Assembly (NCBI RefSeq): GCF_029203305.1
Contig: NC_089461.1
Span: forward strand, 372,001-436,000
Length of the DNA stretch: 64,000 nucleotides
Direction of reading: 5' to 3'
Source: Yamadazyma tenuis
Lineage: Eukaryota; Ascomycota; Pichiomycetes; Serinales; Debaryomycetaceae
Part shown: piece after piece, positions 44,721-55,135 of the stretch
Layout: every line of letters begins with the position of its first letter
Numbering within the stretch: position 1 is the stretch's first letter
Position numbers and translations under genes: made by a program
Notes under the pieces: model-generated
The model's database searches: none
Told to the model about the DNA's origin: nothing
What the model saw: the letters and a program-made list of their open reading frames with translations, nothing else

Positions 44721-45516
44721 CTTTGGGTAAGTATAAGTTGACAGGAACAATTTTAGTGATGTGAAATTTGGTGCGGCTGGATTGCTAATTACATTGTTTT
44801 ACAAACACAAAGTTATCAGACGGTGCCAAAGATGTTTGTGTGTTAAGCAAGATATGCGCTTGTTAATTGAGTTTTGGAAGACTTAAAGACAGCGGAGTGG
44901 GGACTTCTGGGTTGATTTTGGGTGCTTTAGGGTTCTTTGGGATCTGGTGGCTTAGGAGGGTTAAGGCCTAAGCCACCGCAAAATGCTGAAAATGCTGGGA
45001 ATCTTCTACGCACCTGACGAAGGCTTGGAATGGGCCATATGCATGTGATATACTGTATTAAATGTTTGTACTAACGATTCAATGGTAGTTGGCCATTGGC
45101 AGTGCATGAATAGGGCTAGTGTATTAGTAATAGAATTGCAAAAAGAATACTTAGCGTTGAACTGTCAATTGAGACTGATGCTTTATAACCCAATTCCTTT
45201 TACAGAAAGACTGGTCGGGATAGCCCAGTCACTGGACCTGTTGTGGTATCTACGCTCTCCTTGTCGGGCGCATCACTATCAACCTTCTTAACCCTTCAAT
45301 ATACTCACTGAAACTAAATCAATTTGCAACCATTTGTAATTTTCGCAAAACGCACCAGCACAAAAACCCGAGGGCCATCAAAACAATTTAATCAGTGCAG
45401 ACACCTAACACTATCTGCAACCATGCAAGATCTAAAACTGCCAGAAGTTCTGACCCAATAACTTCATCAAATGTACGTCGGTTTCGGTAAACTACCCGGG
45501 GAAAACTCTATACTGC
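44721..45516. other. Intergenic, PNS1 start to tRNA-Glu
   Basis: About 800 bp carrying the PNS1 promoter. The short open frame at 45082-45291 has no recognisable feature. Nothing else supported. Confidence 0.45.
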
Positions 45517-45588
45517 TCCGATGTAGTGTAACGGCTAGCACGGTTGTCTTTCACACAGCAGACCCGGGTTCGACTCCCGGCATCGGAA
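45517..45588 (+). tRNA. tRNA-Glu (anticodon UUC)
   Basis: A complete cloverleaf without intron. Acceptor stem TCCGATG pairs with CATCGGA, the D-arm is GTGTAACGGCTAGCAC, and the anticodon stem GTTGT/ACAGC carries loop CTTTCAC with anticodon TTC at 45550-45552. The T-arm is CCGGG-TTCGACT-CCCGG. The D and T arms form the A and B boxes of the internal promoter. Very similar to yeast tRNA-Glu(UUC). Confidence 0.97.
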
Positions 45589-45589
45589 T

Positions 45590-45598
45590 TTTTTTTTT
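45590..45598 (+). terminator. RNA polymerase III terminator
   Basis: A run of T residues immediately after the tRNA-Glu 3' end. Confidence 0.85.
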
Positions 45599-46003
45599 GT
45601 GTCAACTCCACTTATTTTTTGCCCTATCATTGCATAACCCCACACTTTGTGCCACCAATGACGAACCCAATTGAGAAATTCCCAAGATAAAGACCCTATG
45701 TTCTCCTATTTACAACCACGGAGTTGGGCCCGATTTGAAGCCTGGATCCTGGTTGGTTAATGTAAGGTTACCCCGTATGACAACGGGGTTTCAGATGCCA
45801 ATTGTGACGCATTTGTGTGGGGATGCTCAAGTTCATACCATGAGGTGTTCTCCACCACTGGCAACCTTTCATCACAATAGAATTGAAAAATTACCTGACA
45901 ACCGTAAGGGTGGAGTGCATCAAGGATTTTGTGTAGGTTTGTGGGTTGCGCGATGTATAAAAACCTCTGCGAATCCCCTTAGGTAGTCAGCTTTAATTGA
46001 ACA
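45599..46003. other. Intergenic, tRNA-Glu to CIA30 gene
   Basis: About 400 bp. TATAAAAA at 45956-45963 is the only clear promoter element, unusually close (41 bp) to the downstream ATG. The open frame at 45735-45986 shows no domain and probably is not a gene. Confidence 0.45.
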
Positions 46004-46780
46004 ATGTCATTGAGAAGTTTGGGATTAAACTCGACATTTTCACGGATCTTCAACATGACCAAACCTGCGACGGGGGTCAAGACCGCCGACACTATCTTGG
46101 ATTTCAAGCATAATCCTCAGCTTCTGTTGGAGAACATCATGACCAGAAGCGATCAAGAGATTGGAGGTTACTCAACTGCTCACTTCGCGTACAATAACCA
46201 AATGAAGTGCGGTCACTTCAGTGGCTACTTGAACTTGGACTTACCCAAGGATAGCCCCGACATCACTCGGTCAGGATATGCGATGTTCAGGACCAAGGAT
46301 CAAAAGGAAAGTTGGCTCAGTGGTAATAGCTACTGGGACTGGAGCCAATATCATGCATTGGTATTGAGAGTCAATGGTGATAAGAGAAAGTACTTGGTAA
46401 ACATCCAGGCCAACACTCCGCTTGTGACGGACTTGTTTCAGCATCGGTTGTTTTTGAACACTCCAGGTAGCTGGGAAACAGTGGTGATACCTCTCGATGA
46501 CTTTGTTATGACGAACTGGGGAGTTATCCAGGATGGGTGTGAGATCAATAAGCTGGAGGTCAAAACCATTGGCATTGGTCTTTTGGACAAGCAGTACGGG
46601 CCATTTAATTTGAACATTGATTGGGTAAAAGTGATGACCGATGAAGAATTGGTCAACTATTCTAGAGACTCGCTCGCCAACAAAAAGAGAATTGATACCA
46701 ATGAAAATGATATTAAGGAGTTGAACTCATCAGCTTTGCACTCCAACAAGTTTGAGGATCCCAAGGGAACCGTGTTTTAA
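46004..46780 (+). CDS. CIA30: Complex I intermediate-associated protein 30 (CIA30/NDUFAF1)
   Basis: 258 residues. The first 18 residues (SLRSLGLNSTFSRIF) look like a mitochondrial presequence, which supports the first ATG although a TATA box lies only 41 bp before it; M18 is the alternative. The CIA30 domain (a galactose-binding-like fold) fills the rest: IMTRSDQEIGGYSTAHF, GHFSGYLNLDLP, WDWSQYHALVLRVNGD, PGSWETVVIPLDDFVMT and INKLEVKTIGIGLLD. CIA30 helps assemble the membrane arm of complex I; it is absent from Saccharomyces. Confidence 0.93.
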   Translation: MSLRSLGLNSTFSRIFNMTKPATGVKTADTILDFKHNPQLLLENIMTRSDQEIGGYSTAHFAYNNQMKCGHFSGYLNLDLPKDSPDITRSGYAMFRTKDQKESWLSGNSYWDWSQYHALVLRVNGDKRKYLVNIQANTPLVTDLFQHRLFLNTPGSWETVVIPLDDFVMTNWGVIQDGCEINKLEVKTIGIGLLDKQYGPFNLNIDWVKVMTDEELVNYSRDSLANKKRIDTNENDIKELNSSALHSNKFEDPKGTVF

Positions 46781-47136
46781 CTTGGACAGTGGTTTGTTTT
46801 TAGTTAATTTAAGGTGTTTGGGGAAAATATATTCAGTAGAGATGATTCGGTGTAGCGTATTGGTGGTTTCCACACTTGAAAAGTCTTGAAAAGTCCGAGT
46901 TCCATTTTCAAAGTAATAGTGACCATTTTTCAGACTTTGACGATCGGCGTACTCCACTCTCCTCTCTTGCAGCCATAGATGTTATCTTCTCCACCCAGGG
47001 CGCGCGCCCTAGCCCCTAGTGGGGAAGCGCCTGTGACCGCGAGGGAATTTTGGCCATGTCCACACTGGTAGCTGCTTTAAAGATGCGACTAGTGAAAAAA
47101 AAACTTCTTCAACTACTACTATAATCAATTAACAAA
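46781..47136. promoter_or_regulatory. RPS4 promoter region
   Basis: 356 bp between the CIA30 stop and RPS4. It holds a 14-base perfect palindrome AGGGCGCGCGCCCT (46997-47010) directly followed by a second CCCTAG. Repeated CCCTA cores resemble Tbf1-type sites of ribosomal-protein promoters in Candida relatives. A poly-A tract lies at about 47094-47103. Confidence 0.45.
46997..47010. promoter_or_regulatory. Perfect GC palindrome upstream of RPS4
   Basis: AGGGCGCGCGCCCT reads the same on both strands and lies 127 bp before the RPS4 ATG. Candidate factor-binding site. Confidence 0.45.
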
Positions 47137-48227
47137 ATGGCAAGAGGCCCGTATGTTTAAATACTATTTAAACTGACGTGAACTATTTCATGAGCACCTT
47201 AAACCCAAATGCCCGAGTCGTGATTTCACGGCTTGGTGAGCGTTTGGTACACCAGCATCACTCTGTGGTTGCTTGGACTAGGGAGCCTTGTCATGATTGA
47301 TTGATTAGAGTAGGAGAGATTCCATCACCAATTTCTTTATTTGGACGCTTCCTTTGTCTCTCTAGTCGAATAAAGAAACGGAGTGTTTCCTACTCTAATT
47401 TGGTCAAAGTTCACCCAGTTAACACCAGAGTAAATTACTAACCCTCGTCTAGAAAGAAACACTTGAAAAGATTAGCCGCCCCATCCCACTGGATGTTGGA
47501 CAAATTGTCTGGAACCTACGCTCCAAGACCATCTGCCGGACCCCACAAGTTGAGAGAATCGTTACCTTTGGTTGTGTTTTTAAGAAACAGATTGAAGTAT
47601 GCCTTAAATGGTAGAGAAACCAAGGCCATCTTGATGCAACAACACGTCAAGGTCGACGGTAAGGTTAGAACTGACGCCACCTTCCCAGCTGGGTTCATGG
47701 ATGTCATTTCTTTGGAAGCCACCAACGAAAACTTCAGATTGATCTATGACACCAAGGGTAGATTTGCTGTTCACAGAATCACCAACGAAGAAGCATCTTA
47801 CAAGTTGGGTAAGGTTAAGAAGGTCCAATTGGGTAAGAGAGGTATTCCATACGCCGTCACCCACGACGGTAGAACCATCAGATACCCAGACCCAGCCATC
47901 AAGGCCAACGATACCGTTAAGATCGACTTGGAAACCGGAAAAATCACCGACTTCATCAAGTTTGACACCGGCAGATTGGTCATGGTTACTGGTGGTCGTA
48001 ACTTGGGTAGAGTGGGTGTAATTGTCCACAGAGAAAGACATGAAGGAGGATTCGACTTGGTTCACATCAAGGATTCTTTGGAAAACACTTTCGTCACCAG
48101 ATTGTCCAACGTCTTTGTCATTGGTACCGAGGCCGGTAAGCCATACGTATCTTTGCCAAAGGGTAAGGGTATCAAGTTGTCTATTTCTGAAGAAAGAGAC
48201 AGAAGAAGAGCCCAGAGCGGATTGTAA
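47137..48227 (+). CDS. RPS4: 40S ribosomal protein eS4, spliced
   Basis: Two exons: 47137-47150 (ATGGCAAGAGGCCC) and 47453-48227, giving 262 residues that start [15 protein letters not shown], as in S. cerevisiae Rps4 (261). The S4 RNA-binding domain, the central domain and the KOW motif ([15 protein letters not shown]) are intact. Leu is encoded only by TTG/TTA with no CTG noticed. The gene ends 64 bp before the ISN1 ATG on the same strand. Confidence 0.97.
47151..47452 (+). other. RPS4: RPS4 intron, 302 nt, with long internal hairpin
   Basis: Begins GTATGT, ends CGTCTAG, with an exact TACTAAC branch site shortly upstream of the acceptor. Two nested inverted repeats form an extended hairpin. 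A 12-bp perfect outer stem (47304-47315 with 47388-47399) and a 10-bp perfect inner stem (47332-47341 with 47369-47378) enclose a 27-nt loop. No clear C/D or H/ACA box set was found. Confidence 0.9.
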
Positions 48228-48291
48228 GTTAATGACTGTATATTTAATATCAATGAAATTCAGAAGCGTGCGAAAAGTCTGTAGTAATTCC

Positions 48292-49641
48292 ATGACAAGC
48301 AGATACAGAGTTGAGTATTCATTAAAGAGCCATCGAAGAGATGAGTTCATTGAGTGGATTAAGGCCCTCTTAGCGGTGCCGTTCGTGTTACACTCAGACG
48401 TTGAGAACTTTTTCCACGGCAGCTCGTTCGGAGATGTCCAAGATTATGAGGAGTTTATGAAATCCAAAGAGTTTGAGATTTCGAAGGAATGCCAGAAACG
48501 GTACTACGAGGTGTTTGAAGACGTGGAGCTGTTGATAACCAATACAATCGAGCTTGGCAATCGGTCTCAAGCCAATGGACCCGTACCCCGTCTACGTAAA
48601 TTGGTTCCTTCAGTAGGTACTTTCTTCACACCCCTTCCCTTACCTCGAGCGTTTTTGGCTGAAGACAGAAGAAGAGGTATAAGTAGGAGACGATTTGTCA
48701 GCCCCAGTTTCAATGATATCAGGAACGTGTTGAACACGGCACAGATAATGGCATTGGCCGATATCTATAAAGACGATACCATCAAACATTTGAAGTTGAT
48801 CACTTTTGATGGGGATGTTACTTTATACGATGATGGGAAGTCGTTGATGAAAGATGACCCGGTGGTGGCTCGGCTCATCGAACTACTTCATGCGGGCTTC
48901 TTCATTGGCGTGGTGACGGCTGCTGGATATCCTGGACAACAGGGATCAAGTCAGTACTATTCGAGACTCAAAGGGTTGGTAGATGCCATGAACGAATCCA
49001 CCTTGTCGATTCAGCAGCGTCAGAACCTCTTGGTAATGGGAGGAGAATCCAACTACTTGTTTCGATACTCCCATGAGCTTCAAACCTTCAGGTTTATCGA
49101 TGGTGAAGACTGGTTCTTACCATTGATGCTTAACTGGAACAAAGACCATATTGAGTACATGATGGAGAATATCCATCGACACATGATCAACATCCGGAAA
49201 AAGTTTAGTTTGGATGACGAGTCCAAGACCTCGATTGTTCGAAAGGAACGTTCCATTGGTATTATTCCCGTCAATGGGTTCAAAATTTTGAGAGAGCATT
49301 TGGAAGAAATCTCTCTTTCGTGCTCTGGAAAGTTAACAGAGCTTTTACTCGAGTTGGCCTCAGACATAAAGGTGTGTGCTTTTAATGGGGGTTCTGATGT
49401 CTGGGTAGATATTGGAGATAAAGCATTGGGAGTGGAATCTCTTCAAAGCTATCTCTGTAGAGATGAGTGGTTGGATGTGTGTCCTATTTTGAAGAGTGAG
49501 ACTTTGCATGTGGGGGACCAGTTTGCCAGTTTAGGGGCCAATGACTTCAAGGCTCGGTTGAGTGCTTGTACAGCTTGGATAGCCAGTCCGCAAGAGACGG
49601 TGGATATTTTGGATGACTTGCTCGCGTATTTAAAGAGTTAG
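48292..49641 (+). CDS. ISN1: IMP-specific 5'-nucleotidase Isn1
   Basis: 449 residues from the ATG at 48292, where homology starts (TSRYRVEYSLKSHRRDEFI); the frame runs further upstream inside RPS4 without support. Conserved blocks are PSVGTFFTPLPLPRAFL, SFNDIRNVLNTAQIM, the HAD-like catalytic LITFDGDVTLYDDG (Asp-x-Asp), VTAAGYPG and LHVGDQFASLGANDFKARL. The enzyme hydrolyses IMP to inosine. Length equals yeast Isn1 (450). Confidence 0.96.
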   Translation: MTSRYRVEYSLKSHRRDEFIEWIKALLAVPFVLHSDVENFFHGSSFGDVQDYEEFMKSKEFEISKECQKRYYEVFEDVELLITNTIELGNRSQANGPVPRLRKLVPSVGTFFTPLPLPRAFLAEDRRRGISRRRFVSPSFNDIRNVLNTAQIMALADIYKDDTIKHLKLITFDGDVTLYDDGKSLMKDDPVVARLIELLHAGFFIGVVTAAGYPGQQGSSQYYSRLKGLVDAMNESTLSIQQRQNLLVMGGESNYLFRYSHELQTFRFIDGEDWFLPLMLNWNKDHIEYMMENIHRHMINIRKKFSLDDESKTSIVRKERSIGIIPVNGFKILREHLEEISLSCSGKLTELLLELASDIKVCAFNGGSDVWVDIGDKALGVESLQSYLCRDEWLDVCPILKSETLHVGDQFASLGANDFKARLSACTAWIASPQETVDILDDLLAYLKS

Positions 49642-49753
49642 CAGTGTTAGTGAAGTGGGTCATACAGAGATGCTGGAATTAGAGTAGTTGGTGAAGTACG
49701 TCATACAGACACCTTTGGTGGTGATAATTTAGTAATTATTGTATATTTAATAC

Positions 49754-51187
49754 CTAATACTCTCTCAAGATCTGGTTCAACTCATCTCTCTGCAAACAGT
49801 TTTCCAATTTGAAAGAAGCTGCCAATTCGTCTAACTCGTCGAAATCCAACCCCACAAACAATTCGGCAAACTCGTGTTGAGCATACTGAGAAAACAACAT
49901 ATCCTTGCTGACCCGGTAAAGGTAGTCATTGATGGTCCACTGATGAGGGTAAATAGCCTTGTGGTGTTTTTCAGGAATATTCTTCTTCATGTGTGCTTCT
50001 AAATCCGCATACAATTTGGCAAACTCGGGGTCAATATTATTTCCCCATCTGTCCAAACCCAACTTCTTCTTCTTCAAGAAGAACTCTCCAAACAATTGAT
50101 ACCACTTGGACTTGGGAGAAACGTATGTAAGGCCCTGATAGCCAATATCCTTATAAACCCAAATGGACCAGCTGATAGGAGACCCATCCCCAGAGGGATC
50201 TCCCGTCTTGTAGACAGCCAATTGATCCTTCAAAACATTGTATCTCGCCTTGTTAATGGTGTGAGGGTCTTTATCCCCTCTGACTTCACTGGCGTAGACG
50301 GGACCAAATTCTCCATTCCACACAGGGACATTCCGAGACTTCATGAACTCAATCTTACGCTCATATTGCAGCTTGATCTTAGTCTTTTGCTCACTTGTAC
50401 CTTGATACTCGGTTCCTTCCAAGTTGGGGAATCCGAACGTAGTGTAGTCGTGAATGGCGTAAACAGCATTTTTCAAGGGCTCATCGGGGAATTGTCTAAA
50501 GTCCATCGCATAGGTATTTCCATCCAAGAACAAAAGGTGGTTAGGGTCGACAGCCCTGATGGCTTTGTCAACTCTTTCGTAAAATTTGATCAACTTGGAG
50601 TGGTCCGACACCGCGGGCTCGTTCAAGGGGTTGTAACCTGCCACCCATTTGTTGTCCTTATAGTATTCTGCGATTTTTCCCCACAAATTGACCATCGCGT
50701 CTTGGAACACCTTGAATTCCCAGAACATGGCAAAGTGAATTTTGGAGTCTGCGTGCCAATCCTGGTTCTGTCCACCTGGGGTGGCATGTAAATCCAAAAT
50801 GGTATAGATTCCGTGTTTGGCACAGGTGTCGACGATCTTGTCCATTCTTTCAAACCCTTTTTGCTTCACTTCAAACAAGTCACCTTCATCATCTAAGAAA
50901 TGCCGATAGTTAAAAGGAATTCTCAAGCAATTGAAGCCCAAGTTTTTGAAGAGAATGGCATCCGACTCGGTCCAGAAGTAGTCGTAGAATTTGTCGAAGA
51001 AAAAGTCAAACTTTTCCTGGCCAATCTTACTTTTGATGACTTGTTTATGTTCCGTCTCATGACCAGGATATCCGGTAATAAAATTCTCCATGTTCATATG
51101 ACCTCCGGTGGCTGATCCTTTGAGGACAACCGGGTGGTCGTTCTCATCGACGATTTTAGTGCCTTTAACTTTTAAGAATCCTGCCAT
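49754..51187 (-). CDS. Glycoside hydrolase family 5 protein without signal peptide
   Basis: 477 residues. A GH5 (beta/alpha)8 barrel is evident: GFNCLRIPFNYRHF, ILDLHATPGGQNQDWHAD, acid/base Glu190 in YNPLNEP, and nucleophile Glu293 in WNGEFGP. The start MAGFLKVKGTKIVDENDHPVVLKG has no signal peptide, so the enzyme is probably intracellular, unlike secreted exo-1,3-glucanases such as Exg1. The C-terminal 110 or so residues lie outside the barrel and end in a helical acidic tail. Substrate unknown; a beta-glucoside or glycolipid is possible. Confidence 0.88.
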   Translation of the reverse strand: MAGFLKVKGTKIVDENDHPVVLKGSATGGHMNMENFITGYPGHETEHKQVIKSKIGQEKFDFFFDKFYDYFWTESDAILFKNLGFNCLRIPFNYRHFLDDEGDLFEVKQKGFERMDKIVDTCAKHGIYTILDLHATPGGQNQDWHADSKIHFAMFWEFKVFQDAMVNLWGKIAEYYKDNKWVAGYNPLNEPAVSDHSKLIKFYERVDKAIRAVDPNHLLFLDGNTYAMDFRQFPDEPLKNAVYAIHDYTTFGFPNLEGTEYQGTSEQKTKIKLQYERKIEFMKSRNVPVWNGEFGPVYASEVRGDKDPHTINKARYNVLKDQLAVYKTGDPSGDGSPISWSIWVYKDIGYQGLTYVSPKSKWYQLFGEFFLKKKKLGLDRWGNNIDPEFAKLYADLEAHMKKNIPEKHHKAIYPHQWTINDYLYRVSKDMLFSQYAQHEFAELFVGLDFDELDELAASFKLENCLQRDELNQILREY

Positions 51188-52189
51188 TTGTGTTTTGCAG
51201 CTAAATGCGAGCAGGAGATCTAGGGAATATTTATAGTTTCCCGCAATTTTTATAGGAAAGATAGAATGCCCAGAAACCCCACCATTCGCTTTAAATATCG
51301 TGAACTAAACTTGGTTCGAAATCTTAGCAATTATGGAGAAAAGATCGGAATAAAGTAGCTGGGTCAATTGATTTGGCAATTGAAGTGAAGTCGGACAAGA
51401 TCATAAGCCTTATGACTTGAAAGCTTGAAACTCTAGACCCTGACATGATTCAGGAGGTAAACACGGAAGTGGAGCATTACCCCCAATACAGATGGGGAGC
51501 CGAATATTTCAAATGGAGAGATCGTGGGGGCATCGGGTGCAGATCTTTCCGAGGTGGGAACATTCCACGTCGACCCCAGGCACCCCCACAATTTTTAGCC
51601 CGCGCCCGCACACCAGGGTGTTAACGGAACTCTTACCTTTTTGGGATGTACCTGAATTTGCCGCCGTCTACACAGGATCACTCTCAGTCGACCACTTGGG
51701 GTAGGGTTGGGGCTGATGGACCGTGCTGCAGCAGCTGGTCTCAAGCGGTGCCGAGAGAGACGTATATTTCCCCATACACCCACCGAAGCATGGATCCATC
51801 TAGCCAAGTGATTGAATGTGTTCCAGTTATCTCAGATGATCATTATCATCCATGATGGTTTCTTCCACCCAATTGCAATGAACAGCATCGACTGGAAGTA
51901 CTGTATTGTATACTGCTATGTGAAACTAGTGGAATTGGTGGTGTATTCTTTACGTTCCCTGAAACAGGTGGAAGGTCTTCGGAAGCTACTTGACCAAGAT
52001 CACAACGTCATTCTCCAACTTTCCCATCACAAGCCAGTCAACCCAGCACGAGGAAAATCCAAGCGTTTAAGCTTTTCTATGTTAATAATGTTTATATTTT
52101 AGAATCAAATGATTCCACCGTACACTATGGGTCGCAAGTAGCTTCTATAATTTTAAATGGATATGAATTTAAATGGATATGGTTTTCAC
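51188..52189. other. Intergenic, GH5 gene start to SYS1 stop
   Basis: About 1 kb. A GC-rich patch lies at 51490-51760. The open frames at 51492-51704 and 51812-52102 show no recognised domain. I see no gene I can support; most is probably the GH5 promoter. Confidence 0.45.
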
Positions 52190-52759
52190 TTAGACATTGG
52201 CCTCCTTAGAATGGTTCAAGTCTTGCAATTCAATCGAGCTGCCTTCTTCTTGCACCAAAGTGGGCTGAGTTTGTGTGGAGTCTAGCATGTTATCGAAAAA
52301 TGTGGTACGTAACTCTTTCCATCGGGTAGAGTAGGTAGACAACGTGACCAACACCACGGCACTGAGGATCTGTAAACACCACCACAAGGTGGATGTGGGA
52401 AATTTACCGGTGTAAAGCCATACCACTATAAGATTTATTATGTGTACTGTCAACGCAAAGTCCCATGCCAACTTGGATCTGCCCACAATTATGGTAACAA
52501 ACAAGACACATAACAATGAATCAAACAACCACATGGCAAAGAGAATCAATCCCATGGCATTTTCCAGGGAAATCAACTCCCACAGGAAAATGAAGTCCAA
52601 TTTGAAATCATAGCCATTAAGTGAACTTATAAGATAGAATATGATGAATGCAGTCAAGTAATAAAATGATTGGAGTAGGACGATTTGGAACAATAGCTTA
52701 GTGGGACTAGTTGTATCGGTACTACTGGCAAACAATCTGGTGTATCCGTTCAGAAACAT
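52190..52759 (-). CDS. SYS1: Golgi membrane protein Sys1
   Basis: 189 residues with four membrane spans and the Sys1 signatures LFQIVLLQSFYYLTAFIIFY, WLFDSLLCVLFVTIIVGRSK, LAWDFALTVHIINLIVVWLY and STRWKELRTTFFD. A hydrophilic C-terminal tail ends with SIELQDL, like the yeast protein. Sys1 recruits the Arf-like GTPase Arl3 to the late Golgi after Arl3 is N-acetylated. Confidence 0.95.
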   Translation of the reverse strand: MFLNGYTRLFASSTDTTSPTKLLFQIVLLQSFYYLTAFIIFYLISSLNGYDFKLDFIFLWELISLENAMGLILFAMWLFDSLLCVLFVTIIVGRSKLAWDFALTVHIINLIVVWLYTGKFPTSTLWWCLQILSAVVLVTLSTYSTRWKELRTTFFDNMLDSTQTQPTLVQEEGSSIELQDLNHSKEANV

Positions 52760-52852
52760 TATCTAATTGACAGATCACTTGTTTATGCTTACAAGAATGA
52801 CTGTTTGTGAGACTGTTTATTGTCGCGCTAATTATTTATTTGTGCCTATTTT

Positions 52853-55042
52853 TCATCTTCTCTTCTTATTAGACTTTTTGACATCCTTATTCATACGATC
52901 AGCCTTAGTCTTTTTGTAAGGTCTGGATATGTCTTTCCTCTCCTCAATGACCTTTCTTTTATTATGGTTGACCTTCTTGCCGTGTTTAGTCAACTGGTGC
53001 ATCGCACTGGTGGGATTCTTCTCTTCCAGTGATTGAAACCAGGTTCTTCTAGGTCTGGATTGAATTTCACTCTTGTGCTTTAATATATTGCTGGCTTTAT
53101 TCAATTCCATTTCAGCCTGTATGATTTCTTTGGCCAGTTTCTCTTCCTCCTTAACTTCTTCGATGATATCCTCCTTACTCTCGATGATCTTGTTTAACTC
53201 TTCAACCTGTTTCCAGTCAGCAGATCTGGAAATTGCCTTTCCATTACCAGGATTCTCGGTGATTGCCTTGATCGAGTTCTTGACAATCGACCGATCTTGC
53301 GAGCTTTCTCCAACAAACGTTATGGAGATACCATCTCTACCTGCTCTGGCAGTTCTACCAACTCTATGAAGATAAATCTCGTAAGACTTGGGCATGTCAA
53401 AGTTTATCACAAGTTCAATCTTAGGAATATCCAACCCTCTGGCTGCCAAATCGGTACAGATTAATATAGGGACCACCAAGTTCTTGAAATTGGAAACATT
53501 TTCCAATCTCTGCTCTTGCGTTAACGATCCATGCAATTCTGAAACCTTCAATCCCAACAAACCCAATACAATTCTCAAGTTATGAGCAGTTTCCTTTCTG
53601 GCAACAAACACCACAATTCTGCTCATGGAAATCTTACTCAAGTCTCTCAATATTTGATAAAGAAGTGCTGGTTTAAGATGCTCTCTCTTTCTTATTCTTA
53701 TGAACTCTTGCACCAAGTTATTCGAAGCAGCTTTGGGTGGATCAATCATGATTCTTATGGGTTTCTGCAACGACAATTGGATCAAGTCTTGGATCTTGGT
53801 GTTCATGGTGGCAGAGAACAACAAGGTTTGTCTCTTATGTTTTGGAATCAACGATAAAATCTCAGTTAATTCGGCTTGGAAACCCTCTTCCAACATTCTA
53901 TCGGCTTCGTCAATAACTAAGATTTCCAAAGAATCGATAGAAAAGGATGGTGAGTTTCTGATATGGTCAATTAATCTACCGGGGGTGGCAATGACCACAT
54001 CGGGTCTCGACTTCAATTGCTGTTCTTGTTGTCTCAAGTTCAAACCACCAACTGCTAACCCAAACGATATACTTGGGATGAAATGGGCAATTTTCTTACC
54101 TACATCACCAACTTGAATAGACAATTCTCTGGTAGGAGTTATAACTATGACTCTTGTAGAAGCCACCTTGCTGGGCTTATATAATAATCTTTCTATGATT
54201 GGAATCATGTATGCGGCGGTCTTTCCGGACCCCGTCACAGCACCAGCAACAATATCTTTTCCCATTAAAGCAAGAGGAATAGAAGCAGACTGAATAGGAG
54301 ATGGCTTTACGTATCCCAACTGAGCTAGTCCTTTCAAAACCGGTCTAGACAACTGTAAAGACAGAAACTTATCATGAGTTGGTCCTTTCTCTGTTTTACT
54401 TCCGTTCTCGTAGAAAGCGGACATAGCTTCTTCTGTGTCTTTTTCTTCTTCTTCGACATCGGAGCCCGTGTCTTTCATTTCTACCTCTTCGGGTTGTTCT
54501 TGGAGTTCTGGACTTTCTTCTTCATCATCTTCGTAATTAGAGTTCTCTTCTTCTTCTTCCTCGGCTCCCATTCCGAACCCATCTAAAGCCAACTCGTCAT
54601 CTTCTTCCTCCAAAGCACTGTTAGCTTCTTGGGCATCATATCCGACTATGTCATCTTCTTCTTCCTCTTCGTCTTCCTCTTCTTCATCGATTCCAACTAA
54701 GTTTGTCAAACCACCTTTCTGCTTTAAGATTTTATCCAAGTCAACATTTTTCTTCACCTCCACGTCGTCGCTCTTCTCCAAATCGAAGTCCCAACCGGTG
54801 AACTTAGTACTTGTGTCATCATCGAAGCCAAAGTTAAAGTTTGGGTTCAAATCGTTGTCATCTTCGTTATCTTTAGATTCCTCATCGCTTGATGATTCTT
54901 CTAAATCAGGCACATTGTCTTCCAGCTCACTGTCAATGGTACCTACAAAATCGACAGATTTAGCAGGAATGGTTTTGGTAGGTTTAGTGGGTTTGGTTTT
55001 GGCCGCTCCCTTACGCTGACTAGTGTTCTTCTGTTTCACCAT
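52853..55042 (-). CDS. DRS1: DEAD-box RNA helicase Drs1 (60S biogenesis)
   Basis: 729 residues from the ATG at 55042 (homologues start here; the open frame continues 21 codons upstream). An acidic N-terminus of about 210 residues is followed by the Q-motif region ([14 protein letters not shown]) and helicase motifs I AVTGSGKT, Ia PTRELS, Ib TPGRL, II DEAD, III SAT and [13 protein letters not shown]. The basic C-terminal tail is Lys/Arg-rich. Drs1 acts in the nucleolus on pre-60S particles. The 93 bp upstream hold PAC-like GCGATGG (55085-55091) and an RRPE-like AATTTTTTC. Confidence 0.97.
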   Translation of the reverse strand: MVKQKNTSQRKGAAKTKPTKPTKTIPAKSVDFVGTIDSELEDNVPDLEESSSDEESKDNEDDNDLNPNFNFGFDDDTSTKFTGWDFDLEKSDDVEVKKNVDLDKILKQKGGLTNLVGIDEEEEDEEEEEDDIVGYDAQEANSALEEEDDELALDGFGMGAEEEEEENSNYEDDEEESPELQEQPEEVEMKDTGSDVEEEEKDTEEAMSAFYENGSKTEKGPTHDKFLSLQLSRPVLKGLAQLGYVKPSPIQSASIPLALMGKDIVAGAVTGSGKTAAYMIPIIERLLYKPSKVASTRVIVITPTRELSIQVGDVGKKIAHFIPSISFGLAVGGLNLRQQEQQLKSRPDVVIATPGRLIDHIRNSPSFSIDSLEILVIDEADRMLEEGFQAELTEILSLIPKHKRQTLLFSATMNTKIQDLIQLSLQKPIRIMIDPPKAASNNLVQEFIRIRKREHLKPALLYQILRDLSKISMSRIVVFVARKETAHNLRIVLGLLGLKVSELHGSLTQEQRLENVSNFKNLVVPILICTDLAARGLDIPKIELVINFDMPKSYEIYLHRVGRTARAGRDGISITFVGESSQDRSIVKNSIKAITENPGNGKAISRSADWKQVEELNKIIESKEDIIEEVKEEEKLAKEIIQAEMELNKASNILKHKSEIQSRPRRTWFQSLEEKNPTSAMHQLTKHGKKVNHNKRKVIEERKDISRPYKKTKADRMNKDVKKSNKKRR

Positions 55043-55135
55043 TTCTCTCAAACCACTTGACCTATAATTTTTTTCTGTTATAGTGCGATGGGATGCTCTT
55101 CTCAATTTTTTCTCGCGGATTAAGTAATAAATAAT

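Noticed and set aside
45735..45986. 83-codon open frame between tRNA-Glu and CIA30
   Set aside because: Contains the TATA box of the next gene and has no domain.
51812..52102. 96-codon open frame between the GH5 gene and SYS1
   Set aside because: No family resemblance or conserved motif; too weak to call.
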